This document shows, one piece after another, positions 53,043-61,642 of a DNA stretch of 64,000 bases. The notes below the pieces were generated by a model. That model did not search any database and was not told the DNA's origin. It saw only the letters and a list, made by a program, of their open reading frames with translations. Origin of the DNA: Microbacterium stercoris (lineage in GTDB: Bacteria; Actinomycetota; Actinomycetes; Actinomycetales; Microbacteriaceae); NCBI RefSeq assembly GCF_017592545.1, contig NZ_JAGFOA010000001.1:781587-845586 (forward strand), written 5' to 3'. Made by a program: the position numbers and the translations under genes. Each line of letters opens with the position of its first letter. The first letter of the stretch is position 1.

Positions 53043-53066
53043 CTCTCACGCCCGCTAGCGTGAGAG
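53043..53066 (+). promoter_or_regulatory. 9-bp palindrome over a TAGCGT -10
   Basis: CTCTCACGC (53043-53051) and GCGTGAGAG (53058-53066) are perfect inverted repeats. The loop and right arm contain TAGCGT at 53056-53061, a -10 type used repeatedly in this window. It can be read as an operator covering the promoter of the LLM gene or as a weak terminator of lplA. Confidence 0.5.
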
Positions 53067-53115
53067 CGTCCGGCGAGGTCGCCGGTTCCTCAGGTTTCCG
53101 GCAAGGAGAGCGACG

Positions 53116-54105
53116 ATGCGATTCGGCACCTTCATCCCCCAGGGCTGGCGCTTCGACCTGGTCGACATCGACCCGGCCGAGCACTGGACCACCATGAACA
53201 CCCTCGCCCAGCGCGCAGATGCGGGGCCGTGGGAGTCGCTGTGGGTCTACGACCACTTCCACACGACCCCGGAGCCCAGCCAGGAGGCCACGCACGAGGC
53301 CTGGACGCTGATGGGCGCGTTCGCGGCATCGACCAGCCGCATCCGCCTCGGTCAGATGTGCACCTGCATGGGCTACCGCAACCCGGCCTATCTGGCCAAG
53401 GTCGCCGCGACCGTCGACCACGTCTCCGGCGGCCGCATCGAGATGGGCATCGGCGGCGGCTGGTACGAGCACGAGTGGCGCGCGTACGGCTACGGATTCC
53501 CCGAGATCCCGGATCGTCTCAAGATGCTGCGCGAGGGCGTCGACATCATGCACCAGGCCTGGACGACCGGATCCGCGACGCTCGACGGCGACTACTACCA
53601 GGTGGACGGCGCGATCGTCCGCCCGCTGCCGGTGCAGCAGGGCGGCATCCCGTTCTGGATCGCCGGCGGCGGCGAGAAGGTCACGCTGCGGATCGCGGCG
53701 AAGTACGCCGCGTACACGAACTTCAACGGCGGTGCCGAGAACTTCACGCGCAAGAGCGAGATCCTGCGCGGGCACACCGACAAGCTGGGTCGGGACTTCG
53801 CCTCGATCACCCGCTCGGCCAACTTCAACACCGTCATCGCCGAGACCGAGGCCGAGGTGCAGGAGCGCCTCGACGCGATCTTCGCGCGCGTCAAGCCGTA
53901 CCTCTCGGACAGCGGCTACGAGCACTTCCAGAACGCCTACTCGGCCGGGGAGGCGCTCGTCGGCACGGTGGAGCAGGTGAGCGAGCAGCTCGCCGAGATG
54001 CAGAAGGCCGGCATGGGCTACGCCATCCACTACTTCCCCGAGGCCGCGTACGACCTGAGCGGCGTGGAGCTGTTCGAGCAGAAGGTCATCCCGCAGTTCA
54101 GCTGA
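53116..54105 (+). CDS. LLM class F420-dependent oxidoreductase
   Basis: This 329-residue TIM-barrel oxidoreductase of the luciferase-like family probably uses reduced F420. It starts MRFGTFIPQGWRFDLV. Family landmarks are SLWVYDHFHTTPEP, RIRLGQMCTCMGYRNPAYLAK, HVSGGRIEMGIGGGWYEHEW with the typical GxGWYExE pattern, and PFWIAGGGEKVTLRIAA. SD CAAGGAGAG supports the start. The presence of cofE in this window supports an F420 cofactor. The substrate is unknown. Confidence 0.9.
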   Translation: MRFGTFIPQGWRFDLVDIDPAEHWTTMNTLAQRADAGPWESLWVYDHFHTTPEPSQEATHEAWTLMGAFAASTSRIRLGQMCTCMGYRNPAYLAKVAATVDHVSGGRIEMGIGGGWYEHEWRAYGYGFPEIPDRLKMLREGVDIMHQAWTTGSATLDGDYYQVDGAIVRPLPVQQGGIPFWIAGGGEKVTLRIAAKYAAYTNFNGGAENFTRKSEILRGHTDKLGRDFASITRSANFNTVIAETEAEVQERLDAIFARVKPYLSDSGYEHFQNAYSAGEALVGTVEQVSEQLAEMQKAGMGYAIHYFPEAAYDLSGVELFEQKVIPQFS

Positions 54106-54186
54106 CGCCGAGCGACGGGGGCGGCCGGGTCGAGATGGCCCGCGCCGACCGCACAGGGGTGGGTTCCGGATGTCGGAGCCCACCCC

Positions 54187-54192
54187 TACTGT
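54187..54192 (+). promoter_or_regulatory. -10 TACTGT of an MFS gene, leaderless type
   Basis: TACTGT ends seven bases before the ATG at 54200, and there is no SD. Confidence 0.55.
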
Positions 54193-54199
54193 CATCTAC

Positions 54200-55648
54200 A
54201 TGACCGATCCTGCGGCCACGCAGCCCGCCTCTCCGGTGCAGGTGCCCGAGGGCGGGTTCCGCACGTTCGTGCACGTGCTGGTCAACACCGCCGTGGCAAA
54301 CATCACCACCAGCTTTCTGTGGTTCGGGCTGACGTTCTGGGCCTATCAGGAGACCCGCAACGTCATCGCCACGGGCGTGATCGGCGGTGCGTACATGCTG
54401 TTCATCGCGCTGTTCAGCATGATGTTCGGCACGCTGGTCGACCGCTTCCGCAAGAAGGCGGTGATGCTGTGGGCCACGGTCATCGCGTTCATCGTGTTCA
54501 CGCTGGATGCGGCGTTCTTCTTCGCCGTCGGCGAGGGAGCGATGTCCGACCTCACGCTGCCCTGGTTCTGGATCTTCGCGGTCGTGATGCTCGCGGGCGC
54601 CGTGGTCGAGCAGCTGCGCAACATCGCACTGTCCACCACCGTCACGCTGCTGGTGCCCGTCGAGCGGCACGCCAACGCGAACGGGCTCGTGGGCACGGTG
54701 CAGGGCGTGTCGATGCTCGTGACCAGCGTCTTCAGCGGCCTCGCGATCGGCTTCCTCGGCATGGGCTGGACCCTCATCATCGGTCTCGCCGTGATGCTGC
54801 TCGCCATGCTGCATCTCGCCTCGCTGCGCATCGTCGAGCGCGAGATCGTGCACGTCGAGGGCCAGACGAAGTGGGTCGACATCCGGGGCGGTTGGATCGC
54901 GGTGCTCGCGGCGCCCGGTCTCCTCGCGCTGGTGCTGTTCTCGACCATCAACAACTTCGTCGGCGGCGTCTACATGGCCCTGATGGATCCCTACGGCATC
55001 GACATGTTCGAGGTGCAGGGGTGGGGCATCTGGTTCGCCGTCGCCTCGACGGGCTTCATCGCGGGTGGCGCGGTGGTCGCGGCGACCGGGCTCGGGCGCA
55101 AGCCGATCCGCACCATGCTCGCGCTCGCCGCCGTCATCGGACTGCTCGGCGCTCTCTTCACGATCCGCGAATGGGCGTGGCTGTACATCCTGGGCTGCTG
55201 GCTCTACATGGCCGCCATCCCCGCGATCGAGGCCGCCGAGCAGACCGTGATCCAGAAGGTCGTGCCGTATCAGACCCAGGGGCGTGTGTTCGGCTTCGCG
55301 ATGACCTTCGAGGCCGCCGCCGCGCCGATCACGTCGCTGCTCATCGCGCCGCTCGCCGAGCTCTGGATCATCCCCTACATGCGGGCGGACGGCGAGGCGC
55401 AGTGGGCCTGGCTGCTGGGCGAGGGCCACAACCGCGGCATCGCCCTGATCTTCGTCTTCGCCGGCCTGTTCACCACGCTGATCGCGCTCGTCGCCTTCCT
55501 CACCCCGCAGTACCGCCTGCTCTCGGCGAGGTTCGCGCAGTCGCCGGACCCGGATCCGGCCGCGTCACCGGATCCGGATCCGGGCGCGGAGGTCAACGCG
55601 GCCGAAGCCGAAGCCGGATCCCCGAACGCGCGGGGGACGACAGAATAG
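54200..55648 (+). CDS. MFS transporter
   Basis: This 482-residue membrane protein has about twelve segments, first half from HVLVNTAVANITTSFLWFG. The loop FGTLVDRFRKKAVMLW is the MFS motif A region. LVPVERHANANGLVGTVQG, typical of DHA3-type exporters, follows. The C-terminal soluble tail (PDPDPAASPDPDPGAE) is encoded by GGATCCGG-rich DNA. It is four bases upstream of the serine hydrolase gene and may share its transcript. The ATG at 54200 is chosen from the leaderless promoter. The substrate is unknown. Confidence 0.9.
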   Translation: MTDPAATQPASPVQVPEGGFRTFVHVLVNTAVANITTSFLWFGLTFWAYQETRNVIATGVIGGAYMLFIALFSMMFGTLVDRFRKKAVMLWATVIAFIVFTLDAAFFFAVGEGAMSDLTLPWFWIFAVVMLAGAVVEQLRNIALSTTVTLLVPVERHANANGLVGTVQGVSMLVTSVFSGLAIGFLGMGWTLIIGLAVMLLAMLHLASLRIVEREIVHVEGQTKWVDIRGGWIAVLAAPGLLALVLFSTINNFVGGVYMALMDPYGIDMFEVQGWGIWFAVASTGFIAGGAVVAATGLGRKPIRTMLALAAVIGLLGALFTIREWAWLYILGCWLYMAAIPAIEAAEQTVIQKVVPYQTQGRVFGFAMTFEAAAAPITSLLIAPLAELWIIPYMRADGEAQWAWLLGEGHNRGIALIFVFAGLFTTLIALVAFLTPQYRLLSARFAQSPDPDPAASPDPDPGAEVNAAEAEAGSPNARGTTE

Positions 55649-55652
55649 AGCG

Positions 55653-56969
55653 GTGAGCGATCAGCGACGACTGCCCAGGACCTCTCCCGAACGCGCCGGC
55701 ATCGCCGGCGTCGAAGCGCTGTTCGCGGCGTTCGCGCAGCGGGGTGATGTGCACTCCGCGATGGTGCTGCGAGGCGGTGAGGTGGCGGCCGAGACGTGGT
55801 TCGCGCCCTACGAGCCCGACCAGACGCAGCGCATGTTCTCGGTCTCGAAGGCGTTCACGGCGATGGCGATCGGCATCGCCGTGGGCGAGGGGCTGCTGAC
55901 GGTCGACGATCGTGTGATCGATCTGCTGCCCGACAAGCTGCCCGACGTCGTGAGCGACAACCTCGCCGCCATGCGGATCGAGCACCTGCTGACCATGACG
56001 ACGGGCCACGACAAGAGCTCGATGGACGGCATCGGCATGAACCTCAGCCGTCCCGAAGACGACTGGGTGCGGGCGATCCTGGCAGAGGAGGCGCCGCTCG
56101 AACCCGGCTCCCGCTTCGTCTACGACACGGGTGCGACGTACCTGCTGTCGGCGATCCTGCACCGGCTCACCGGACAGCGCATGCTCGACTGGCTGGCCCC
56201 GCGCCTGCTGGAGCCGCTCGGCATCCGCACCGCCACCTGGGAGCAGGATCGCGCGGGCATCGACGTGGGCGGGTTCGGTCTGGCGATCACCACGGAGGAC
56301 ATGGCCTCGTTCGGCCAGCTGCTCCTGCAGCGCGGGCGCTGGGGCGAGGCGCAGCTCATCCCGCACGAGTGGGTGGACCGCGCGAGCCAGGCGCTCGCCG
56401 GCATCGACCCGCAGGGCTGGGAGGGCGACTGGGCGCAGGGCTACGGCTACCAGCTGTGGCGCTGCCGCACCAGCGCGTTCCGCGCGGACGGCGCGTTCGG
56501 GCAGTTCATCATCGTGTGGCCGGAGCACAACGCCGTGATCGCGCTCACCTCGGCCTCGTCGGTGACGCAGGAGATCCTGGATCTCGTGTGGACGACCCTC
56601 CGGTTCGGCGAGCCCGGCGACGGCGGCGAGACCTACGCGCCGCAGCTGTCGCTGCCCCTTCCGCAGGGCGCCGCCACCTCCTCGCACGAGGACAACGCCC
56701 TCGTCCGCCGGGACGGCGACCTGCTCGAGATCACGCACCGCGGCGTCACGCTGCGCGCGGCGCACGGGCGCTGGTTCGTCGACGACACCTTCGGCACCGC
56801 CTACGCGTGGGAGGACGACGCCACGCTGCGCGTCGCGACGCACCTGCTCGGCACCCCGTTCGGCTGGACGGGAACGGCGACGTTCGGCGACGGATCCGTC
56901 GAGCTCGCCTGGACGCAGAACGTCACCTTCTCGGGCGAGACGTCGTGGACGGAATCCGTGCTCCTCTGA
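55653..56969 (+). CDS. Serine hydrolase, beta-lactamase/class C-like fold
   Basis: This 438-residue protein has the penicillin-binding-protein-like fold. The catalytic SxxK is S63-V-S-K66 in RMFSVSKAFTAM. The second motif appears as FVYDTGATYLLSAILHRLTG, where the expected Tyr-x-Asn is YDT, so a classical beta-lactamase is unlikely and an esterase or peptidase is more probable. A C-terminal beta domain (from about 330) resembles the lipocalin-like tail seen in such hydrolases. No signal peptide is evident. The GTG start is four bases after the MFS stop. Confidence 0.88.
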   Translation: MSDQRRLPRTSPERAGIAGVEALFAAFAQRGDVHSAMVLRGGEVAAETWFAPYEPDQTQRMFSVSKAFTAMAIGIAVGEGLLTVDDRVIDLLPDKLPDVVSDNLAAMRIEHLLTMTTGHDKSSMDGIGMNLSRPEDDWVRAILAEEAPLEPGSRFVYDTGATYLLSAILHRLTGQRMLDWLAPRLLEPLGIRTATWEQDRAGIDVGGFGLAITTEDMASFGQLLLQRGRWGEAQLIPHEWVDRASQALAGIDPQGWEGDWAQGYGYQLWRCRTSAFRADGAFGQFIIVWPEHNAVIALTSASSVTQEILDLVWTTLRFGEPGDGGETYAPQLSLPLPQGAATSSHEDNALVRRDGDLLEITHRGVTLRAAHGRWFVDDTFGTAYAWEDDATLRVATHLLGTPFGWTGTATFGDGSVELAWTQNVTFSGETSWTESVLL

Positions 56970-57002
56970 GCCGAACCGTCACCGCTCCCGGCGGGTGCGC
57001 CC

Positions 57003-58088
57003 TCAGGCCCGCCGCGGAGTGGAGGCGCGCAGCCTCACCTCGAGGGGGAGAGCTGCGGCACCGCCCCAGTCGTCGGAGATCGCGGCCTCCAGCGCCTGAG
57101 CGCCGAGGGCCTCGAGGGGCACCGAGACGGTGGTGATGCCGGGCACGATGTCGCGGCCGGCGGCGATGTCGTCGAATCCGGCGATGGCGATGTCGTCGCC
57201 GGGCACAAGGCCGGCGTCGCGCACGGCCGACAGCGCGCCGATCGCGACGACGTCCGAGACGCCGAACAGCAGCGTGCCCGGCTCCAGACCCGCCTCGAGC
57301 AGCGTGGCCGCCGCCTCGTAGCCCGCATCGCGGGTGATCCCGGCACGCACGACCCGCGGCGCCGCACCCCCGCCCGCTTCGAAGCCCGCCGAGAAGCCCG
57401 CGATGCGGTCGTCCGAGGTGCGTACGCCCTCGCGCGCGGCGATGATCACGGCGTCGCGGTAGCCGAGCTCGGCCACGGCCGTGCCGAGGGCTTCTGCCCC
57501 GGCGAGGTTGTCGATGGGCACCACCTGCGACCCGGCGACGCCGGCGCCGAGCGTCACGATCCGGGCGCCGTGCGCCGTCGCCGCCTCGAGCTCGCGCGCA
57601 AGCGCCGACGGATCCACCGAGGTGTCGCGGGACGTGGCGAGGATGATGCCCCGCGGGCGCTGACCGCGCAGGGTGCGCACCAGGCTCAGCTCGCGCTCGG
57701 CGTCGCGGTCGGTGATCGCGATCGTCGTGATGAGCCCGGCCGATTCGGCCGCGCGGGTCACTCCCGCGGCGAGCTGGCCGAAGTACGGGTCGGCGATGTC
57801 GGCCACGAGCAGGGCCACAACGGGGGAGGTGCCGCGGGCGGTGGTCTGGGCCGAGAGGTTGGCGATGTAGCCGAGTCGCTCGGCGGCCTCTTCGACACGT
57901 CGGCGGTACTCGTGGGCGACCGGGCGCGATCCGTTGAGCACACGAGACGCCGTGGCGAGCGAGACGCCCGCCTCGGAGGCGACGTCTCCCAGCGTCGCGG
58001 CCCGGGAAGCGCTGGTTGCGGCCCGGGAAGCGCTGGTTGCGGCCCGGGAAGCGCTGGTGGCGGAACGCGACGGTGCGGGCGAGGACAT
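57003..58088 (-). CDS. LacI-family regulator of the second sugar cluster
   Basis: This 361-residue repressor has the HTH LGDVASEAGVSLATASRVLNGS at about residues 33-54, then a sugar-binding-protein-like domain (LLVADIADPYFGQLAAGV). The HTH is preceded by an unusual tail with three SASRAAT repeats encoded by 21-bp tandem repeats. It is the last gene of the - strand operon, nine bases after the epimerase stop, with AGGA as SD. The palindrome at 61419-61432 before the operon is its likely operator, so it would be autoregulated. Confidence 0.9.
   Translation of the reverse strand: MSSPAPSRSATSASRAATSASRAATSASRAATLGDVASEAGVSLATASRVLNGSRPVAHEYRRRVEEAAERLGYIANLSAQTTARGTSPVVALLVADIADPYFGQLAAGVTRAAESAGLITTIAITDRDAERELSLVRTLRGQRPRGIILATSRDTSVDPSALARELEAATAHGARIVTLGAGVAGSQVVPIDNLAGAEALGTAVAELGYRDAVIIAAREGVRTSDDRIAGFSAGFEAGGGAAPRVVRAGITRDAGYEAAATLLEAGLEPGTLLFGVSDVVAIGALSAVRDAGLVPGDDIAIAGFDDIAAGRDIVPGITTVSVPLEALGAQALEAAISDDWGGAAALPLEVRLRASTPRRA
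57997..58059 (-). repeat. Three 21-bp tandem repeats inside the LacI gene
   Basis: The unit (contains GCCCGGGAAGCGCTGG on the + strand) occurs at 57997-58017, 58018-58038 and 58039-58059, with one base changed in the last copy. It keeps the frame and encodes SASRAAT units in front of the HTH. Copy number may vary by slippage. Confidence 0.9.
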
Positions 58089-58097
58089 GGTCGGATC

Positions 58098-58967
58098 CTA
58101 CTTCGCGAGGAAGGGGGCGACGGCGCGATCGAACGCGTCGATCGTGCGCGTCACCGCGAGTGCGGGCGCGGTGTCCCAGATCGCCTGATTCAGCAGTTCG
58201 ACCTCGATGTCGCCGTCGTATCCCGTCGCCTCGACCGCGCGGGTCATGGCCTCGAAATCGATCACGCCGTCGCCCGGATAGTGGCGCGAGAGCAGGTTGT
58301 CGGCTTCGAGGGGGGTCTTCCAGTCGCACACCTGGTAGGTGGCGATGCGGCCCTCGCGACCGGCGCGCTCGATCTTCGCGGTCACGTCCGGGTCCCACCA
58401 CAGGTGGAAGGTGTCGACGGTCACGCCGACGACGGTCGGATCGAACGGGGCCGCGATGTCGAGCGCCTGGTCGAGGGTCGAGAGCACCGACCGATCGGAC
58501 GCGTACATCGGATGCAGCGGCTCGAGCGCGAGGGTGACGCCGGCCTGCGCGGCGTGCGGCGCCAGCTCGGCCACGGCGTCGGCCACACGCTGACGCGCGC
58601 CGACGAGGTCGCGAGACCCGGTAGGCAGGCCGCCCACCACGAGCACCAGCACCGCGCGCGATCCGGGGGCGCCGGCGGCCGCGAGCACGGCCGTCTCGTC
58701 GATCGCGCGACGGTTGTCGTCGATCGCGGCCCGGCGATCCGGTCCCTCCTGCGCGGTGAACCAGCCGCCGCGGCAGTGGGTGGAGTAGCGCAGGCCGCTG
58801 TCGGCGAGCATGCGCGCCGACTCGTCGAGGCCCGCGTCCTGCACCTGCTCGCGCCACAGGCCGATCGCGCCGACGCCGGCCTCGGTCGCCACGCGCAGGG
58901 CCTCGGCGACCGTCGTCTTCTTGATCGTCGCCTGGTTGATCGACAGGCGGGGGTGCGGGGCGGTCAT
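58098..58967 (-). CDS. Sugar phosphate isomerase/epimerase (AP endonuclease 2-type TIM barrel)
   Basis: This 289-residue TIM-barrel enzyme begins LSINQATIKKTTVAEALRVA. The metal-site segments are LALEPLHPMY (Glu), VGVTVDTFHLWWDPD (Asp and His), YQVCDWK and a final DGDIEVELLN (Glu), the pattern of IolE/hydroxypyruvate-isomerase-like epimerases. With the adjacent Gfo/Idh gene it could interconvert keto sugars or inositols. It overlaps the DUF993 gene by four bases. The substrate is unknown. Confidence 0.88.
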   Translation of the reverse strand: MTAPHPRLSINQATIKKTTVAEALRVATEAGVGAIGLWREQVQDAGLDESARMLADSGLRYSTHCRGGWFTAQEGPDRRAAIDDNRRAIDETAVLAAAGAPGSRAVLVLVVGGLPTGSRDLVGARQRVADAVAELAPHAAQAGVTLALEPLHPMYASDRSVLSTLDQALDIAAPFDPTVVGVTVDTFHLWWDPDVTAKIERAGREGRIATYQVCDWKTPLEADNLLSRHYPGDGVIDFEAMTRAVEATGYDGDIEVELLNQAIWDTAPALAVTRTIDAFDRAVAPFLAK

Positions 58968-60175
58968 CGCGCGACTCCGTTCAGGTCGAGCAGCGCGTGC
59001 CAGCGGGCGGCGGCGAGCTCGGGGTTCTCGAGCGCGCGCGACGCGTTGGCCAGGCGCACGATCTCGGACAGGTGCGGCAGGCTGCGCGCCGAGTGCAGGC
59101 CGCCCACCATCTGGAAGGCCGCCTGGTGGCCGTTCAGCCAGGCGAGGAAGGCGACGCCCGTCTTGTAGAAGTACGTGGGGGCGGCGAACACCTGGCGCGA
59201 GAGCTCCTCGGTCGGGCCGAGCAGCGCCAGGTACCGATCCGGATCGCCCGCATCGAGCGCCTGGATCGCCGCGGAGGCGACGGGCGTGATCGCCGCGAAC
59301 GCACCGAGCAGCGCGTCGGAGTGCGTCCGCGCGCCCTCGGTGCGGGCCGGCTGGGCGGCATCCGGCACGTCGGCCCCGCCGATGAGCCCGACGTAGTTGA
59401 AGTCGTCGCCCGTGAACATCCGCACCCCGCTGCCATCCGCTCCGAGCGGCAGGCGCTCGCGCACCCACACCTCGCTCTCGGCATCCAGCAGGCTCATCTT
59501 GACGCCGACGATCCGGCCCGGGTTCGCCTCGATGATGCGCAGCAGCACCTGGGCGGCCTCGCGCCAGTCGGCGTGGCCGAAGTACGACGCGAGCTCGGGG
59601 TCGAAGGCGGCACCGAGCCAGTGCAGCACCACCGGCACGGTGCCCGCGGCGAGCACGGCGTTGTAGACCCGCTCGTAGTCGGAGGCCGACTGCGCCGTGC
59701 GCGCGAGGTGGCGCGAGGCCATCAGCACGGGGATGGCGCCCTGCTCCTCGGCGAAGTGCAGCTGCGTTTTGTACGCGTCGATGATCTCGTTGAGCGAGAT
59801 CGAGTGCTCCTCGACGTGGTCGGTGTTGACGCCGACGACGACGGATCCGCCCTCCTCGCGGGCGACCTCCGCGGATCGGCGGATGAGCTCGCGCACGGCC
59901 GTCGCGTCGAGGCCCATGTTGCGCTGGGCGGTGTCCATGGCGTCGGCGACGCCGAGACCCCAGCGGTACACGTTGCGGCGGAAGCCGAGCGTCGCGTCCC
60001 AGTCGATCTCGGCCGGGCGACCCGGGGTGTTGTCGGCCCACGCGTGCGGCACGACGTGGGCGGCGGCGTACGCGACGCGCGAGCGCAGCGGCCCGCTCGG
60101 GCGGGCGAACGAGGCGCCCTCCGACAGCTCGACGCGGGTCACCTCGCCCGAGGGAGAGAGGAGCGAGAGCGTCAC
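58964..60175 (-). CDS. DUF993 family protein (dihydrodipicolinate-synthase-like barrel)
   Basis: This 403-residue protein matches DUF993. It has YAAAHVVPHAWADNTPGRPAEIDWD at the start, VVGVNTDHVEE, PVVLHWLGAAFDP and GRIVGVKMSLLD with a lysine placed like the Schiff-base lysine of the DHDPS/aldolase superfamily. APTYFYKTGVAFLAWLNGH is in the C-terminal part. An aldolase or lyase role in sugar-acid breakdown is inferred. GTG at 60175 overlaps the stop of the Gfo/Idh gene. Confidence 0.85.
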   Translation of the reverse strand: MTLSLLSPSGEVTRVELSEGASFARPSGPLRSRVAYAAAHVVPHAWADNTPGRPAEIDWDATLGFRRNVYRWGLGVADAMDTAQRNMGLDATAVRELIRRSAEVAREEGGSVVVGVNTDHVEEHSISLNEIIDAYKTQLHFAEEQGAIPVLMASRHLARTAQSASDYERVYNAVLAAGTVPVVLHWLGAAFDPELASYFGHADWREAAQVLLRIIEANPGRIVGVKMSLLDAESEVWVRERLPLGADGSGVRMFTGDDFNYVGLIGGADVPDAAQPARTEGARTHSDALLGAFAAITPVASAAIQALDAGDPDRYLALLGPTEELSRQVFAAPTYFYKTGVAFLAWLNGHQAAFQMVGGLHSARSLPHLSEIVRLANASRALENPELAAARWHALLDLNGVAR

Positions 60176-61353
60176 AGCGACAGCTCCGGCAGGGTCACCT
60201 TGGCGCCGGTGCGGCTCGACTCGAGCCCGGAGACGGCGAGCTGCACGCCCCGCGCACCCGCGAGCAGGTCGAAGGCGTAGTGCGTGCCCTCGACGTACGA
60301 GCGCAGGTACTCCTCCCACTGCTGGCGGAAGCCGTTGAGGAACACGTCGTTGGTCGGCACGCTCTGCCAGTCGCCGTCGTAGTCGTGCGCGTCGACGAGG
60401 TCGGGGTTCCACACGGGCTTCGGCGTGGCGTTGCGGTGCTGGATCTTCGCCTTGTGCAGACCCACGACGGCCGAGCCGTGCGTGCCGTCGACGTGGAACT
60501 CGACCAGCTCGCCGCGGTCGACGCGAGTGGTCCACGACGAGTTGATCTGGGCGATGATCGGCTTGCCGTCGGGCCCGGTCAGCTCGAAGATGCCGTACGC
60601 GGCGTCCTCGGCGTCGGCGTCGTAGTGCTCGCCCTTCTCATCCCAGCGGTCGGAGATGTGCACCTCGGCCTGTGCGTACACCGACTTCACCTCGCCGAAC
60701 AGGTTCTCGAGCACGTAGTTCCAGTGCGGGAACATGTCGACGATGATGCCGCCGCCGTCGGCGACCCGGTAGTTCCAGGAGGGGCGCTGCGCGACCTGCC
60801 AGTCGCCCTCGAACACCCAGTAGCCGAACTCTCCGCGCACCGACAGGATCCGGCCGAAGAAGCCCGAGTCGATGAGGCGCTTCAGCTTCTGCAGGCCGGG
60901 CAGGTAGAGCTTGTCGTGCACAACGCCGCTCTTCACGCCGGCCTCCTGCGCGAGGCGGGCGAGCTCGAGGGCCTCGTCGACACCCTCGGCCGTGGGCTTC
61001 TCGGTGTAGATCGCCTTGCCCGCCGCGATCGCCTTGCGCAGGGCCGCCGCGCGGGCCTTGGTGACGAGGAAGTCGGCGTAGATCTCCCACCGCGGATCGG
61101 CGAGCGCGCTGTCGAGGTCGGTCGTCCAGTCCTCGATGCCGTGCTGCGCCGCGATCTCGGCGAGCTTGGCCTCGCTGCGGCCCACGAGGAGCGGCCGCAC
61201 GGTGACCTTCGAGCCGTCGGGCAGCTCGATGCCGCCCTGATCGCGGATCGCGAGGATCGAGCGCACGAGGTGCTGGCGGTACCCCATCCGGCCCGAGACG
61301 CCGTTCATGATGATGCCGATCTCGCGGACGGCGGGGCTGGTGGTGTCAGTCAC
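60172..61353 (-). CDS. Gfo/Idh/MocA family oxidoreductase (operon head)
   Basis: This 393-residue oxidoreductase has an N-terminal Rossmann region IGIIMNGVSGRMGYRQHL, a YTEKPTAEG motif, a catalytic-domain VADGGGIIVDMFPHWNYVL and a long insert, as in some inositol-2-dehydrogenase-like enzymes. The GTG at 61353 has the SD AAGGAAG. It is the first gene after the LacI-type operator at 61419 and is coupled to DUF993 by a four-base overlap. Together with DUF993 and the epimerase it forms one catabolic set. The substrate is unknown. Confidence 0.9.
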   Translation of the reverse strand: MTDTTSPAVREIGIIMNGVSGRMGYRQHLVRSILAIRDQGGIELPDGSKVTVRPLLVGRSEAKLAEIAAQHGIEDWTTDLDSALADPRWEIYADFLVTKARAAALRKAIAAGKAIYTEKPTAEGVDEALELARLAQEAGVKSGVVHDKLYLPGLQKLKRLIDSGFFGRILSVRGEFGYWVFEGDWQVAQRPSWNYRVADGGGIIVDMFPHWNYVLENLFGEVKSVYAQAEVHISDRWDEKGEHYDADAEDAAYGIFELTGPDGKPIIAQINSSWTTRVDRGELVEFHVDGTHGSAVVGLHKAKIQHRNATPKPVWNPDLVDAHDYDGDWQSVPTNDVFLNGFRQQWEEYLRSYVEGTHYAFDLLAGARGVQLAVSGLESSRTGAKVTLPELSL

Positions 61354-61418
61354 GATGAGCTTCCTTGCTGGTCGGGCCGCGTCGCTGCGGGCCTGGTGAA
61401 AGTCGTCGGGAACCGCTC

Positions 61419-61432
61419 GGTAAGCGCTTTCC
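61419..61432. promoter_or_regulatory. LacI/GalR-type operator GGTAAGCGCTTTCC
   Basis: It is a near-perfect palindrome with central GC and AAGCGCTT core, typical of LacI/GalR-family sites. It lies 66 bases upstream of the Gfo/Idh start in the 130-bp gap. The only other regulator site of this kind in the window is at 3286-3297. Confidence 0.75.
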
Positions 61433-61483
61433 CACGGGGAGTCTTGCACGGGCGATCCGGATCGCGCAAGCGTGTGGGCCCGC

Positions 61484-61642
61484 TCAGCGAGCGGGCTGAT
61501 CGCTCGGTTCTCGCGTCCGCGGCGCACCGCGCCGCGTGAAGGTGCGCTGCTCGGCCGCGACCCGCCGCACCCACGTCGGGACGTCCGTGACGACGGGGTG
61601 CGATGCGGATCCGGATCCCTCCACGGCGATGCGTGCGGGCAT
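61484..61642 (-). CDS. Small 52-residue ORF coupled to the beta-galactosidase gene
   Basis: It begins MPARIAVEGSGSASHPVVTD and ends with a basic, disordered-looking tail (RRGAPRTREPSDQPAR). The ATG shares one base with the beta-galactosidase stop (TGATG), and GGGAGG precedes it, so translation by termination-reinitiation is likely. There is no homolog that I recognise. It may be a small regulatory or scaffold peptide, or a degraded remnant. Confidence 0.5.
   Translation of the reverse strand: MPARIAVEGSGSASHPVVTDVPTWVRRVAAEQRTFTRRGAPRTREPSDQPAR

Noticed and set aside
55653..56969. True class C beta-lactamase
   Set aside because: The SxxK motif is present but the YxN motif reads YDT and no signal peptide is evident, so an esterase or peptidase is more likely.
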